Shown here: positions 17,369 through 26,983 of the stretch, one piece after another | Layout: each line of letters starts with the position of its first letter | Position numbering within the stretch: position 1 is the stretch's first letter | DNA from: Oxalobacteraceae bacterium | Lineage (GTDB): Bacteria > Pseudomonadota > Gammaproteobacteria > Burkholderiales > Burkholderiaceae_D | Direction: 5' to 3' | Length of the DNA stretch: 64,000 bases | Assembly (NCBI GenBank): GCA_027490725.1 | Contig: JAIXXN010000019.1 | Location: 1-64,000, forward strand | The notes under the pieces: generated by a model | Told to the model about the DNA's origin: nothing | What the model saw: only the letters and a program-made list of their open reading frames with translations | Database searches by the model: none | Program-made: the position numbers and the translations under genes

Positions 17369-17413
17369 GGGTTTTCCTTAGTTAATTCAAAATTAAACAC
17401 ATTGTTGCGATTA

Positions 17414-17431
17414 ATAATTACCGGTAATTAT
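17414..17431. promoter_or_regulatory. 18-bp perfect palindrome upstream of the Ala-rich lipoprotein
   Basis: ATAATTACCGGTAATTAT is a perfect palindrome 46-63 bases upstream of the lipoprotein start (minus strand). The AT-rich arms and CCGG centre resemble a dimeric operator. I cannot name the regulator. Confidence 0.45.
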
Positions 17432-17660
17432 CGCTCTATTAGGTCGTCTTCGAAGGCTTTCGTACCTTGATGGGTGCCTGCCAGACAACGGAAACTTCCT
17501 AGGGGAATATTATAGCGATTTTTACTGCGTCGCAATAGGAGAAGCAATCGTTTTGCCAGTTTATTTGCGCTATTGCAACATTGAGATTTCGTACCAAAAA
17601 GCTAGTTGCGTTATTTTGACCAATATTCGCTTTAAACAGCCCTAATTTGCACGAAAGTAC

Positions 17661-18137
17661 TCATATTCCTATCGTATCGGCATATAAGCCCGGTCCCGAT
17701 TCTAACCAAATGGTAATGAAGTGATCATGGAAGGTTTGTGCTTCAAAGGGATCATTTGCCGTCGCGATGCCGCGATAGTGATCAGAATGAAAACGACGTA
17801 CCAGATGCTGCTGATCTGCCAGGCAAAACGAGTCGTGTAATTGGCGCAGTGCGGGATGGCTGCGCCGGATGGCGACGCGGTGCTGATAGTCCTTGATCAG
17901 GCGCAGAAAGCGTGGTGCGCTCTGTTCGGTGGGGCGGCCCTGATGGGCGACCAGTTGCAGCTGCCCGCCGTGATGCAGAAAGCGGCGCAGTGCGGCATCC
18001 ATGTTGGCACTGCCCAGCTCCCAGCAGGCAAAGTCGGGATCGAACATGCACAGTGTGTGACGGGCCCCGGCAATGCAGAGGGCGAGTTGCTGCTGGAACG
18101 CGCTACGTGTGTCGAAAGGCGTGTGCTGCGCGTCCAT
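17661..18137 (-). CDS. conserved hypothetical protein (possible phospholipase-D-like fold)
   Basis: A 158-residue soluble protein starting MDAQHTPFDTRSAFQQQL, with no signal peptide. The CMFDPDFACWELG motif and a central QLQLVAHQ strand resemble small PLD-like domains found in betaproteobacteria, but no HKD catalytic motif is visible, so it would not be a working phospholipase D. It follows roxA by 18 bases with an AGGAG site, so the two are probably co-transcribed; a role in ribosome modification is only a guess from this position. Confidence 0.6.
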   Translation of the reverse strand: MDAQHTPFDTRSAFQQQLALCIAGARHTLCMFDPDFACWELGSANMDAALRRFLHHGGQLQLVAHQGRPTEQSAPRFLRLIKDYQHRVAIRRSHPALRQLHDSFCLADQQHLVRRFHSDHYRGIATANDPFEAQTFHDHFITIWLESGPGLYADTIGI

Positions 18138-18155
18138 GCCGGGGCTCCTGTCGGG

Positions 18156-19277
18156 TTAGTTCAGTTCGACCCAGCCGTCCTGATACCAGGTGTACAGCGC
18201 TTCCAGTACGTCGTCCGAGGCGGCCGTAAAAGCGTCACCGTCGAGGCTGCGCTGATTGGCCAGCAACTCCAGTGTCACGCGGTCGGCTTTGCCGACGCCA
18301 AACGATTCGCCATTGATGAAGACGTTTTTGCCGCGATAGAGCATCTGCGTCTTACGCGACAGCTTCAGGCCTTTTTTGGTGGCTTTTTCGCTGAATTTGC
18401 CCATCGTCAGGGGCTTTGCCGGTCCCGTGAAGAAGACATTGTGCTTGGGCTCGGACATGTATTCGCCGAGGAAGATGGTGATGTCTTCGTCGGTGAAGCG
18501 GACTTTGCTGATTTCTTCGATCAGGGTGTCGAGCATGGCACGGGGAATTTCCGCCGGCTTGTTTTGCGGTGCCAGATCCGGATCGCTGTAGCGGCCCGGC
18601 AGGTCGATCGAGTCGGCCATGAACTGCAGGAAGGCTTCGCCCAGTTCCTGATAGCAGGGCTGACGGAAGCCGATCGAGTAGGTCTGGCAATCGCCGATGG
18701 CGATGCCGTCGTGGGCCCAGTGCGGTGGCAGGTAGAGCATGTCGCCGGGATTGAGTACCAGTTCTTCGTCGGGCTCGAAATTCGCCAGAATCTTCAGCGG
18801 CAGGCCTTCCACCAGCGTCAGATCCTTCTGTGCGCCGATGCGCCAGCGGCGCTGGCCCTGCGCTTGCAGCAGGAACACGTCGTAGGAATCGAAGTGCGGG
18901 CCGACACCGCCACCGTCGGTAGCAAAACTGACCATCAGGTCGTCCAGACGGGCATCGGGAATGAAGCGGAATTGACGTAACAGGGCATCGGCCTTGTCAT
19001 CGAACAGATTCACGCCCTGCACCAGCACGGTCCATTCTTTCTGGCTCATCGGTGGCAAAGCTTCCAGCGGGCCATGCTGCAAGGCCCACTGGCCATCGAC
19101 ATTGGTGACCAGACGCGATTCGGCATGGTTGGTGGCGGCCAGTTGGCCCAGTGCTTCCACGCTGAGCAGCGGCTTGAAGCCGGGCACGGCGTTACGGATC
19201 AGCAGAGGTTTCTTGTGCCAGTATTCGCGCAGGAACTGCGCAGGCGTGATATCGCCCAGGAGAGGTAATTTTTTCAT
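18156..19277 (-). CDS. roxA: 50S ribosomal protein L16 arginine hydroxylase (cupin)
   Basis: A 373-residue JmjC/cupin oxygenase, the same length as E. coli YcfD. The iron ligands appear as His128 and Asp130 (GPHFDSYD) and a later His at 186 or 189 (PPHWAHDG). YcfD hydroxylates Arg81 of ribosomal protein L16 using 2-oxoglutarate, Fe(II) and oxygen. The C-terminal domain has a winged-helix region. On the minus strand a TATAAT box ends only five bases before the ATG, so the message may be leaderless. Confidence 0.94.
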   Translation of the reverse strand: MKKLPLLGDITPAQFLREYWHKKPLLIRNAVPGFKPLLSVEALGQLAATNHAESRLVTNVDGQWALQHGPLEALPPMSQKEWTVLVQGVNLFDDKADALLRQFRFIPDARLDDLMVSFATDGGGVGPHFDSYDVFLLQAQGQRRWRIGAQKDLTLVEGLPLKILANFEPDEELVLNPGDMLYLPPHWAHDGIAIGDCQTYSIGFRQPCYQELGEAFLQFMADSIDLPGRYSDPDLAPQNKPAEIPRAMLDTLIEEISKVRFTDEDITIFLGEYMSEPKHNVFFTGPAKPLTMGKFSEKATKKGLKLSRKTQMLYRGKNVFINGESFGVGKADRVTLELLANQRSLDGDAFTAASDDVLEALYTWYQDGWVELN

Positions 19278-19282
19278 ACCCC

Positions 19283-19288
19283 ATTATA
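19283..19288 (-). promoter_or_regulatory. -10 box abutting the roxA start codon
   Basis: TATAAT (minus strand 19288-19283) is followed after five bases by the ATG at 19277. A start about seven bases downstream of the -10 falls on the start codon. The -35 region is weak. Confidence 0.45.
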
Positions 19289-19341
19289 CCCATGGGCTGA
19301 GGCGATCGTCTGCTAGCGGCGGTGACAGCGCTCGGACGGGG

Positions 19342-19347
19342 TATAAT
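19342..19347 (+). promoter_or_regulatory. -10 box of the SlyD-like FKBP gene
   Basis: TATAAT lies 30 bases before the FKBP start and is followed by the ribosome-binding site GAAAGGAA (19363-19370). No clear -35 hexamer is present at 16-18 bases. It is back to back with the roxA -10 box, with 53 bases between them. Confidence 0.45.
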
Positions 19348-19376
19348 CACGGCGTTACTAAAGAAAGGAATTTCCC

Positions 19377-19919
19377 ATGAAGATAGCCAAGAACACGGTC
19401 GTGACTGTAAATTACAAACTGTCCGATGCCCAGGACAACCTGATCGAAGATGGCAGTCAGCCTATGGTCTATCTGCACGGCGGTTACGAGAATACCCTGC
19501 CGAAGATCGAAGAAGAGCTGGACGGTAAGGACACCGGTTACAGCACCATCCTGCAAATCGAGCCGGAAGATGCTTTCGGTGATTACGATGCCTCGCTGGT
19601 GAAAGTGGAAGAGCGCAGCCGCCTGCCAGAACCGCTGGAAGTGGGCATGCAGTTCGAAGGTATGCCGGATGGCGATGAAGATGAAGAACCGATGATTTTC
19701 ACCGTCACCGAAATCGCTGAAGACAAAGTGGTTCTTGATGGAAATCACCCGCTGGCCGGTATCGCGCTGCGTTTCAGCCTGACGGTGACCGACGTACGTG
19801 AAGCCTCGGAAGAAGAAATCGCCCACGGTCACGTGCACGGTGCCCATGGTCATCACCACGGTGACGACGATGAAGCTGGCGAAGAGGGTGATCACGTCGC
19901 GATCCACCCGATCCACTAA
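19377..19919 (+). CDS. FKBP-type peptidyl-prolyl isomerase, SlyD-like
   Basis: A 180-residue SlyD-type protein: an FKBP domain (MKIAKNTVVTVNYKL and the IEDGSQPMVYLHG substrate loop), an inserted chaperone flap (about residues 65-130) and a histidine/acidic tail with HGHVHGAHGHHHGDDDE that may bind nickel or zinc. In the family it accelerates proline isomerisation, chaperones unfolded proteins and delivers nickel. It has its own promoter region divergent from roxA. The TAA stop at 19917 begins a 13-nt tandem array. Confidence 0.93.
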   Translation: MKIAKNTVVTVNYKLSDAQDNLIEDGSQPMVYLHGGYENTLPKIEEELDGKDTGYSTILQIEPEDAFGDYDASLVKVEERSRLPEPLEVGMQFEGMPDGDEDEEPMIFTVTEIAEDKVVLDGNHPLAGIALRFSLTVTDVREASEEEIAHGHVHGAHGHHHGDDDEAGEEGDHVAIHPIH

Positions 19920-19994
19920 GCAATTGGACTAGGCAGCTGCACTAAGCAGCTGCAATAAGCAGCTGCAATAAGCAACGGTACTAGGCTGCCGCGT
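19917..19994 (+). repeat. 13-nt tandem array anchored on the FKBP stop codon
   Basis: Six 13-nt units start at the TAA stop. The third and fourth copies are identical (TAAGCAGCTGCAA); others are degenerate. Stop triplets stand at 19917, 19930, 19943, 19956, 19969 and 19982 (TAA, TAG, TAA, TAA, TAA, TAG), covering frames 0, 1, 2, 0, 1, 2. Confidence 0.9.
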
Positions 19995-20047
19995 CAGACA
20001 GCCGTACCATCAGCGCCAGTACCCGCCAGTCGGGGCTGGCGTTTGCT

Positions 20048-21031
20048 TTAGGGCGTCAGCTCGGCGCTGCTAGCCCGCAAGGTGAACAGGGGGAGGGGGG
20101 CGCTACCGCCCGTGACGCCGATCTCGGCCTGCCATGCGGCCAGACTCAGATGCCCGACATTGGCGCGCCAAGTAATCACCGGCTCGGCGCCGGGGTTGCC
20201 CTGCGCATCGATCAGCAAGACCTGTCCCGTAAATTTCTCTGCCAGCGTGCGGATCTGCCGACGTGGTTCGGCAAAACCATCCTGCTTGTTGCGCAAACTC
20301 GGCAGCAGGTCCAGCAGTCCTGTTTCCTGCACGCTCACATCGCCATCGGAAAATAACACCAGCCCTTGCAGCTTCTGGCGCTGTGCCAGCGCGAACAGGC
20401 GGCTGATCCAGGCCCGGTTGGCGACCAGTCGGTCTTCGTATTCGCTATTGCGGCCGGCCTCGGTGCGGTAGTGGTTGTTATTCGCCGGCAGGTTGATGGT
20501 GGCGAACAGTACTTTGCCCACCTGCCAGTGGGCGTTTTCCGCATAGTTGCGGAATTTGGCCGTGCCGGACTGGCGCGTCACAGTCAGGCGGCGTGCGCCC
20601 AGCGATGCGGCGTCGCCGTAAAACAGTTCGCGTAGACGGTTCAGACGCTCCACGGCGGCCGAGCGGCCGGCCGAATTCTGGCAGGCACTCCAGTCGCTGC
20701 CGGCCAGCGCCACGATCAGCGGCGCACTGCTGTCATTGAGCAGGCTGCGGCGCTGGGCGTACAGGCTGTCGCTGCAGGGCTCGCTGGCAGCTTTGATGCC
20801 AGTGGCGACGATGAAGGCGGGCGCTTGCTGGGCTGCACCGGTGATCGCCTGACGTAGCGGCGTTTCTTCGGCGCTGCTGCGGAAGTTGTGGCCGATGACC
20901 GCAAACTGGAAGGTCGCGGCGGCGCTGCTGTGGGCGGGCGCCAGCAGACCGCTCGCGGCGCCTAGCCACAGCATGATGGCGGCGGCTGGACTGGGACCGG
21001 GGCCGCGGGCCCTCAGGCGCAGCCGCTTCAT
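20048..21031 (-). CDS. secreted metallophosphoesterase-like protein lacking metal ligands
   Basis: A 327-residue protein with an N-terminal signal or anchor (hydrophobic [17 protein letters not shown]). The framework of secreted metallophosphoesterases remains: [33 protein letters not shown] and an [12 protein letters not shown] helix. The usual metal-binding motifs do not: GD is GH (FAVIGHNF), the GDIK motif is TGIK and GDNEW is GSDW. It is probably a binding or scaffold protein rather than an enzyme. Its ATG overlaps the mutS stop (ATGA at 21028-21031), so it is read in the mutS transcript; no shared function is known. Confidence 0.65.
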   Translation of the reverse strand: MKRLRLRARGPGPSPAAAIMLWLGAASGLLAPAHSSAAATFQFAVIGHNFRSSAEETPLRQAITGAAQQAPAFIVATGIKAASEPCSDSLYAQRRSLLNDSSAPLIVALAGSDWSACQNSAGRSAAVERLNRLRELFYGDAASLGARRLTVTRQSGTAKFRNYAENAHWQVGKVLFATINLPANNNHYRTEAGRNSEYEDRLVANRAWISRLFALAQRQKLQGLVLFSDGDVSVQETGLLDLLPSLRNKQDGFAEPRRQIRTLAEKFTGQVLLIDAQGNPGAEPVITWRANVGHLSLAAWQAEIGVTGGSAPLPLFTLRASSAELTP

Positions 21032-23667
21032 ACCTGTGTCGCGGCCGACAGGCGCTTCAGCAGGTATAGCTGCTCCAGTGCTTCGCGTGGCGAGAGCGCG
21101 TCCGGATCGAGTGCTTCGACGGCGTCCAGCAGCGCCTGTGCGGCCTGATCGACCGCGGCTGCGGCCTGCGCCGCGTCCTCATCGTCTTCGGCGCGCAGCG
21201 GCGCGGCAAACAGATCGCCCTGTGGTGTGGCATCAAGCGCCTGCGCTTCGAGGCGCGCTAGATGCTTGCGCGCGGCGCGGATCACCGGCTGCGGTACGCC
21301 GGCCAGCTGGGCGACCTGCAGACCGTAACTTTGCGAGGCCGGGCCTTCCTGTACGGCGTGCAGGAACACGATGCTGTCCTTGTGTTCGACCGCCGACAGG
21401 TGCACATTGGCAGCCGACGGATGGCTGTCTGGCAGCTGGGTCAGCTCGAAGTAGTGGGTGGCAAACAGCGAGAAGCTGCGGCTGGTATCGATCAGGTGAC
21501 GGGCAATCGCCCACGCCAGTGCCAGACCGTCGAAGGTCGAGGTGCCGCGGCCCACTTCATCCATCAGCACCAGCGAGTGTTCGGTGGCGCCGTTCAGAAT
21601 GGCGGCCGACTCGGTCATCTCGACCATGAAGGTGGAGCGACCACCGGCCAGATCGTCGGTGGCGCCGATGCGGGTAAAGATGCGGTCGATCGGGCCGATG
21701 GTGGCGCTGGCGGCGGGCACGTAGCTGCCCACATAGGCCAGTAGGGTAATCAGCGCAACCTGACGCATGAAGGTCGATTTACCACCCATGTTCGGGCCGG
21801 TGATCAGCAGCAAACGGCGCTCGTCGCTGAAGCGGCAATCGTTGGCGATGAAGCGTTCGATCTGGTTTTCCACCACCGGATGGCGCCCTTCGATGATGCT
21901 CAGGCAGGGCGTGTCCACCAGTTGCGGGGCGCACCAGTTGTGGCGCAGCGCGTGGGTGGTCAAGGCATTCAGGGTGTCGATCTGGGCCAGTGCGCGGGCG
22001 ATGCTCTGCAGCGTACCGATAAACGGCGCCAGATCGGCCAGCAACTGTTCGTACAGCAGCTTCTCGCGCGCCAGTGCGCGGTCCTGTGCCGACAGGGCCT
22101 TGTCTTCGAAAGCTTTCAGTTCCGGCGTGATGTAGCGCTCGGCGTTCTTCAGGGTCTGGCGTCGCCGATAGTCGTCCGGCACCTTGGTGGTCTGGCCATG
22201 CGTGACTTCGATGTAGAAGCCGTGCACCTTGTTGTACTCGACGCGCAGATTGGCAATGCCGGTGCGGGCCCGTTCGCGTGTCTCCAGATCGATCAGGAAC
22301 TGGCCGGCGTTTTCCGACAGTGCGCGCAGCTCATCGAGTTCGGCGTCGAAGCCGCGTGCGAACACGCCGCCATCGCGCACCATTGCTGCCGGTTCCAGCG
22401 CCACAGCGCGCTGCAGCAGGTCGAGGCAGTCCGACGGCGTGGCCAGATCAGCGTCGATCGCTGCCAGCAGGCTGCTGTCACCGAGCGCGCGCTGCATGGC
22501 GTGGCGCAGGTTCGGCAGTTGCTGGACGCCGTCGCGCAGACTGGCCAGATCACGCGGGCGGGCCGACAGCAGGGCGATGCGGGTGGTGATGCGTTCAATA
22601 TCGGGTACTTGCGCCAGCGTGTGCGCCAGAGCGGCGCTGACATCGGCCTGCGCCAGCGCCGCAATCGCCTGCTGGCGCGCGCGCGCGATGGCCTGATCGC
22701 GGCGGGCGTGGTGCAGCCAGTGGCGTAGCAAGCGCGAACCCATCGCGGTGCGGCAGTGATCGAGCAGCGAGAACAGGGTGGGCGACTCCTGACCGCGGAT
22801 GGTCTCGGTCAGTTCCAGATTGCGCCGGGTGGCGGCATCGAGGCCAATAAATTCGTTTTCCGTTTCCGTACTCAGGCTGCGCACGTGCTGCAGGCCGCGC
22901 CCCTGGGTTGATTGCGCGTAGCGCAGCAGGGCGCCGGCGGCACCCAGTGCGGCACTCAGGCCTTCGGCACCGAAGGCGGTCAGGGTGGCAACCCCGAGTT
23001 GCTCGAGCAGGGCTTTGTGGCCACTGACCACGTCGAAGTGCCAGTCCGGTACGCGGCTGACGTGGCAGGGCAGGTCACTCTCGAACAGGTCGGCGCTATC
23101 GCCGCGCAGTACTTCGGCTGGCGCAATGCGTTCCAGTTCCTGTTGCACGCGGCTGGCGACGGTGTGGCTGTCACCGGAGAATTCCATCATGCGCAAAGCA
23201 CCACTGGCCAGCGATAGCCAGGCCAGACCGGCAGTAGCGACTTTGCGCTGGCTGACGATGCACAGTGCCAGCAGGGGACGTTCGGCTTTTTCCGGCAGCA
23301 GGTCGGCATCAGTCAGGGTGCCCGGCGTGACCACCCGCAGCACTTTGCGCTCGACCGGGCCTTTGCTGGTGGCCGGGTCGCCGATCTGCTCGCAGATGGC
23401 GCACGACTCGCCGATTTTGACCAGTTTCGCCAGATAGCCTTCCAGCGAATGGAAGGGCACGCCGCACATCTTGATGGGCTGGCCGCCCGAGCTACCCCGT
23501 GCGGTCAGAGTAATGCCCAGCACGCGCGAGGCTTTTTCCGCATCGGCATGGAACAGTTCGTAGAAATCGCCCATGCGGTAGAACACCAGCATATCCGGAT
23601 ATTGCGCTTTGATGCTCAGGTACTGCTGCATCATCGGAGTGATTTTTTCGGTCGGTTTAACGCTCAT
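21028..23667 (-). CDS. mutS: DNA mismatch repair protein MutS
   Basis: An 879-residue MutS. The mismatch-reading Phe-x-Glu is F35-Y36-E37 (GDFYELF), the Walker A motif GPNMGGKST lies around residue 624-632 with Lys630, Walker B follows as [11 protein letters not shown], and the dimer-interface segment [11 protein letters not shown] is present. It recognises mispairs and recruits MutL. The C-terminal 90 residues include an Ala/Asp-rich linker before the tetramerisation region ([16 protein letters not shown]). The gene overlaps the degenerate phosphoesterase by four bases. Confidence 0.98.
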   Translation of the reverse strand: MSVKPTEKITPMMQQYLSIKAQYPDMLVFYRMGDFYELFHADAEKASRVLGITLTARGSSGGQPIKMCGVPFHSLEGYLAKLVKIGESCAICEQIGDPATSKGPVERKVLRVVTPGTLTDADLLPEKAERPLLALCIVSQRKVATAGLAWLSLASGALRMMEFSGDSHTVASRVQQELERIAPAEVLRGDSADLFESDLPCHVSRVPDWHFDVVSGHKALLEQLGVATLTAFGAEGLSAALGAAGALLRYAQSTQGRGLQHVRSLSTETENEFIGLDAATRRNLELTETIRGQESPTLFSLLDHCRTAMGSRLLRHWLHHARRDQAIARARQQAIAALAQADVSAALAHTLAQVPDIERITTRIALLSARPRDLASLRDGVQQLPNLRHAMQRALGDSSLLAAIDADLATPSDCLDLLQRAVALEPAAMVRDGGVFARGFDAELDELRALSENAGQFLIDLETRERARTGIANLRVEYNKVHGFYIEVTHGQTTKVPDDYRRRQTLKNAERYITPELKAFEDKALSAQDRALAREKLLYEQLLADLAPFIGTLQSIARALAQIDTLNALTTHALRHNWCAPQLVDTPCLSIIEGRHPVVENQIERFIANDCRFSDERRLLLITGPNMGGKSTFMRQVALITLLAYVGSYVPAASATIGPIDRIFTRIGATDDLAGGRSTFMVEMTESAAILNGATEHSLVLMDEVGRGTSTFDGLALAWAIARHLIDTSRSFSLFATHYFELTQLPDSHPSAANVHLSAVEHKDSIVFLHAVQEGPASQSYGLQVAQLAGVPQPVIRAARKHLARLEAQALDATPQGDLFAAPLRAEDDEDAAQAAAAVDQAAQALLDAVEALDPDALSPREALEQLYLLKRLSAATQV

Positions 23668-23974
23668 CGGGCCAGTTCTGTTCTGCTGTTATCGGGATCT
23701 TGCCAAGCCCGCGCGGGGCATGGCGGGAGGTCGGCTTATACGGGAAAGCCAGCGCTGCTGGCGTGTCAGGACTGCCGCCGGGGCCGGATCGGGCCGGATC
23801 TGCCGACTGTGTATAAATCACAACATTGAAAACCCTGCCAGCTCGCTTTATGGTTGTGACCGCCAGTTAAATAAGTGATACTTTGATTGAATTATTTGCA
23901 TGGCTTTTTGCAAATAATTGTCGCTTTTTTTAGGTTGTTCAGATCAACACGGCAGATAAAAGGGTAGAGCAGGA
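23668..23974. other. intergenic region upstream of the dockerin protease
   Basis: This 307-bp divergent spacer is AT-rich on the protease side. It holds a perfect 10-bp inverted repeat, AATTATTTGC (23890-23899) with GCAAATAATT (23910-23919), about 55-85 bases before the protease start. It could be an operator; no RNA gene is visible. The spacing GG-GC needed for a sigma-54 promoter is not met near it. Confidence 0.4.
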
Positions 23975-26950
23975 ATGAAAAATACCAAGAACACGTCATA
24001 CAGGGCTGGCCTCACAAAGGCTGGCACGACGCTGCGTCCAAGCACCGGACGTCTGATTATCGCTTCGGTTCTGCTGGGCTGGAGTCTGTCGGCCAGCGCG
24101 GCTAGCACAACCCAGGCCAGTGGCGACTTCTGGCAGGATGTCAGTGTGCTGCCGGCTGCCGGTAAAAGCGCGGCTGCGGCGGCGACCACGCCGAGCCGCT
24201 TCCATGCTGCCCGTCTGAACAAACCCGGGCTGCGCGCGCTGGTCGCGTCGGCCCCGCTGGAGCACACGGCGGCCGCTGCCGTCGCCCCGCTGATCATTTC
24301 CCTGCCGCATCCGGACGGCGGTTACCAGCGTTTCGCAATTGTCGATTCGCCCATCATGGAAGCGGGTCTGGCTGCCAAGCACCCGGAAATCAAGACCTTT
24401 GCCGGGCGTGGCATCGATGATCCGAAAGCCAGCCTGCGCATGGATATCACGCCGCTAGGCCTGCACGCCTCGGTACGCACTCCGAAGGGCGCCTGGTATG
24501 TCGATCCGCAAGCGCCGCTCGATGACAGCGCCTATAACAGCTATCACAGCCGCGATCTGGCTAACCCCCACGGCGCACTGCGCGAAGCCCCGCTGACCGA
24601 GTCGCAACTGGCCTTGTCGCGTGGCTTCTACCATGCAGACGATGCGGTGGAAGTGCGCGGTGTCGGCTTTACGCCGGGCGCGGCGGTCACCCTGACGGTG
24701 CGCGCCGAAGGCGATAGTGGCGAGCGTCAGAGTATGGTGGTGAATGCCGATAGCGAAGGGGTGATCAACACCACGCTGGTGGCCGATCCTTCGCGCAATA
24801 CCGGTGCATTCGAAGTGAGTGCCAGCGATGGCCGTAGCACCAGCAGCGCCGCCTACCACGTGGTGGAAGCGAACGTGGCTGCGGCGCCGGCGACCGGCAA
24901 CCAGCTGCGCAGCTACCGTCTGGCGCTGGTCACCGATCCGTCCTACGCCACCTACTTCGGTGGTTCGGCCAATGTGACGGCGGCCAAAGTCAGCCTGATC
25001 AACCGCGTCACCCAGGTCTATGAGGACGAGACGGCGATCCGTCTGATGCTGATCAACGATACCGATAAGCTGAATCTGGACACGGCTGCCCAGATGACCG
25101 GCGCGAACGGCCCGTGTGGCGGGGCGGCCTGCTTTACGACCACCCAGGCTAGCGCTTGTGCCAGCAGCACACTGACCCGTAACCGGGCGGTGGTCGGCTT
25201 GCTGGTGGGGGCGCGCAATTTCGACGTGGGCCATCTGGCGCTGGGACTGAATGGCGGCGGTATCGCCAGCCTGGGCGTGGTCGGCGGGAGTGCCAAGGCG
25301 CAGGGTTGCACCGGGATTCCGACGCCGGTGGGGGACTTCTACGCGGTCGATTACGTGGCGCACGAACTGGGACACCAGTTCTCCGGCAATCATACGTTTA
25401 ACGGCGTGGTCAGCAATTGCTCCGGTGGCAATCGCAATGCTGGCACCTCGGTCGAGCCGGGCAGTGGTTCGTCGATCATGGCTTATGCCGGTATTTGCGG
25501 CACCGATAATCTACAAACCCACAGTGACGCTTACTGGTCGCAGCGTAGCTTCGATGAAATCGTGGCTTACACCTCGGGCGCGGAAACCAATCTGAATGCC
25601 GTGCAGATGCTGGCATTGACCAATTTCGGCAGCGGCCAGCAGTTCAAACTGCGCTACAACGGCAATGACTCGGTCGCCATCGTGAGCGGTAGTAACTACA
25701 CCACCGCTGGCGTCAAGGCGGCGATCGAAGGGATCGCCGGCTGGCCGGCCGGTGGCACGGTCACAGTCAGTGCACTGACCACTAACGGTGCGACCATCAC
25801 CTTCAACGGTGCGCTGGCCGGTAGCAAGGTCGACGTGCTGCAACTGGTTAACTGCAGCACCTCGTGCAGCGGCTACGTGGGCGAAGTGGCCGTCGGCGGT
25901 CCGACCAGCCGACGCGGTGCGCTGTCCTACACCGGCAATACCACGCCGACCGTCAGCGTGGCCGCGACCTACACGATTCCAGTGCGGACCCCGTTTGCTC
26001 TGACCGGTTCGGCAACGGATGGCGAAACGGACCCGCTGTCGTATATGTGGGAACAGAATGACCGCGCCGGCAGCACTGGCACTGGTCTGATCAGTAACAC
26101 CAAAACCAATGGTCCGCTGTTCCGTCAATTCGGCGTGCAGGCGGTGGTCAGCAATGGCGACACCATCACCTACGGCTCGCCGGGCGAAAATCAGGTGGAT
26201 GGCAATCCGACCCGGGTATTCCCTGACATGGCGCAGATTCTGGCGAACAACACCAATGCTGAAACCGGTGCCTGCCCGACTGCTGCGGCGACCCCGACAG
26301 CGGCCGATATCGAGTGCTACTCGGAATATCTGCCGACCGCTGCCTACCTCGGTTTTGGTAGTAACGCCAGTCCGGCTGCACTGAACTTCCGTCTGACCGC
26401 ACGCGACGGACGCGGCGGCGTGGGCAATGCCTCCACCAAACTGGTGCTGGCCGCCAATGCCGGTCCTTTCCTGGTGACGGCGCCGAACACGGCAGTCACG
26501 CTGGATGCCGGCAAGTCCGTGCCAGTGACCTGGAACGTGGCGAACACCCATGTGGAGCCGGTGAATACCGCCAACGTATCGATCTCGCTGTCGGTCGATG
26601 GTGGTTACACCTATCCGCACGTACTGGTGGCAAGTACCCCGAATACGGGTAGCAAAACCGTGACCTTGCCCCTGCTGGCCAGCAGTACTGCCCGCATCAA
26701 GGTGGCTGCCGTCGATAACGTCTTCTTCGATGTTTCCAACAGCAACTTCACGATCCGTCTGGTGGGTGACGTGACGGCCGATGGCGTAATCAACTGCGAC
26801 GACCTGAATGCCGTCAAAGTGTCGATGGGCAAGCGCGCAGGGCAGGCCGGCTTTAACGCGGCAGCCGATGTGAACAAAGATGGTGTCGTCGATGCGCGCG
26901 ATCTGGCGCTGGTAGCCCAGCGCGTTAGCGCCAGCTGCAAACCTGTGTAA
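23975..26950 (+). CDS. secreted reprolysin-like zinc metallopeptidase with C-terminal dockerin
   Basis: A 991-residue exported protease. Residues 1-45 are a signal peptide with a long n-region; a propeptide-like region follows; a YRLALVTDPSYATYFGGS segment opens the catalytic domain. The zinc site is HELGHQFSGNH (463-473; His463, Glu464, His467, His473), and SSIMAYAGI is the Met-turn of metzincins. Two beta-sandwich domains follow, then residues 930-991 form a type I-like dockerin with two calcium loops, starting Asp932 (DVTADGVINCDD) and Asp965 (DVNKDGVVDARD). Next door is a PEP-CTERM cohesin gene, 33 bases downstream, so the dockerin probably binds it. Substrate is unknown; adhesion or extracellular-matrix proteins are guesses. 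Confidence 0.88.
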   Translation: MKNTKNTSYRAGLTKAGTTLRPSTGRLIIASVLLGWSLSASAASTTQASGDFWQDVSVLPAAGKSAAAAATTPSRFHAARLNKPGLRALVASAPLEHTAAAAVAPLIISLPHPDGGYQRFAIVDSPIMEAGLAAKHPEIKTFAGRGIDDPKASLRMDITPLGLHASVRTPKGAWYVDPQAPLDDSAYNSYHSRDLANPHGALREAPLTESQLALSRGFYHADDAVEVRGVGFTPGAAVTLTVRAEGDSGERQSMVVNADSEGVINTTLVADPSRNTGAFEVSASDGRSTSSAAYHVVEANVAAAPATGNQLRSYRLALVTDPSYATYFGGSANVTAAKVSLINRVTQVYEDETAIRLMLINDTDKLNLDTAAQMTGANGPCGGAACFTTTQASACASSTLTRNRAVVGLLVGARNFDVGHLALGLNGGGIASLGVVGGSAKAQGCTGIPTPVGDFYAVDYVAHELGHQFSGNHTFNGVVSNCSGGNRNAGTSVEPGSGSSIMAYAGICGTDNLQTHSDAYWSQRSFDEIVAYTSGAETNLNAVQMLALTNFGSGQQFKLRYNGNDSVAIVSGSNYTTAGVKAAIEGIAGWPAGGTVTVSALTTNGATITFNGALAGSKVDVLQLVNCSTSCSGYVGEVAVGGPTSRRGALSYTGNTTPTVSVAATYTIPVRTPFALTGSATDGETDPLSYMWEQNDRAGSTGTGLISNTKTNGPLFRQFGVQAVVSNGDTITYGSPGENQVDGNPTRVFPDMAQILANNTNAETGACPTAAATPTAADIECYSEYLPTAAYLGFGSNASPAALNFRLTARDGRGGVGNASTKLVLAANAGPFLVTAPNTAVTLDAGKSVPVTWNVANTHVEPVNTANVSISLSVDGGYTYPHVLVASTPNTGSKTVTLPLLASSTARIKVAAVDNVFFDVSNSNFTIRLVGDVTADGVINCDDLNAVKVSMGKRAGQAGFNAAADVNKDGVVDARDLALVAQRVSASCKPV

Positions 26951-26983
26951 TTTATTGATGCCCTTGTGGCAAAGGAAGACAAC

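Noticed and set aside
23895..23920. Possible sigma-54 promoter before the dockerin protease
   Set aside because: GG and GC are only six bases apart; the consensus needs ten.
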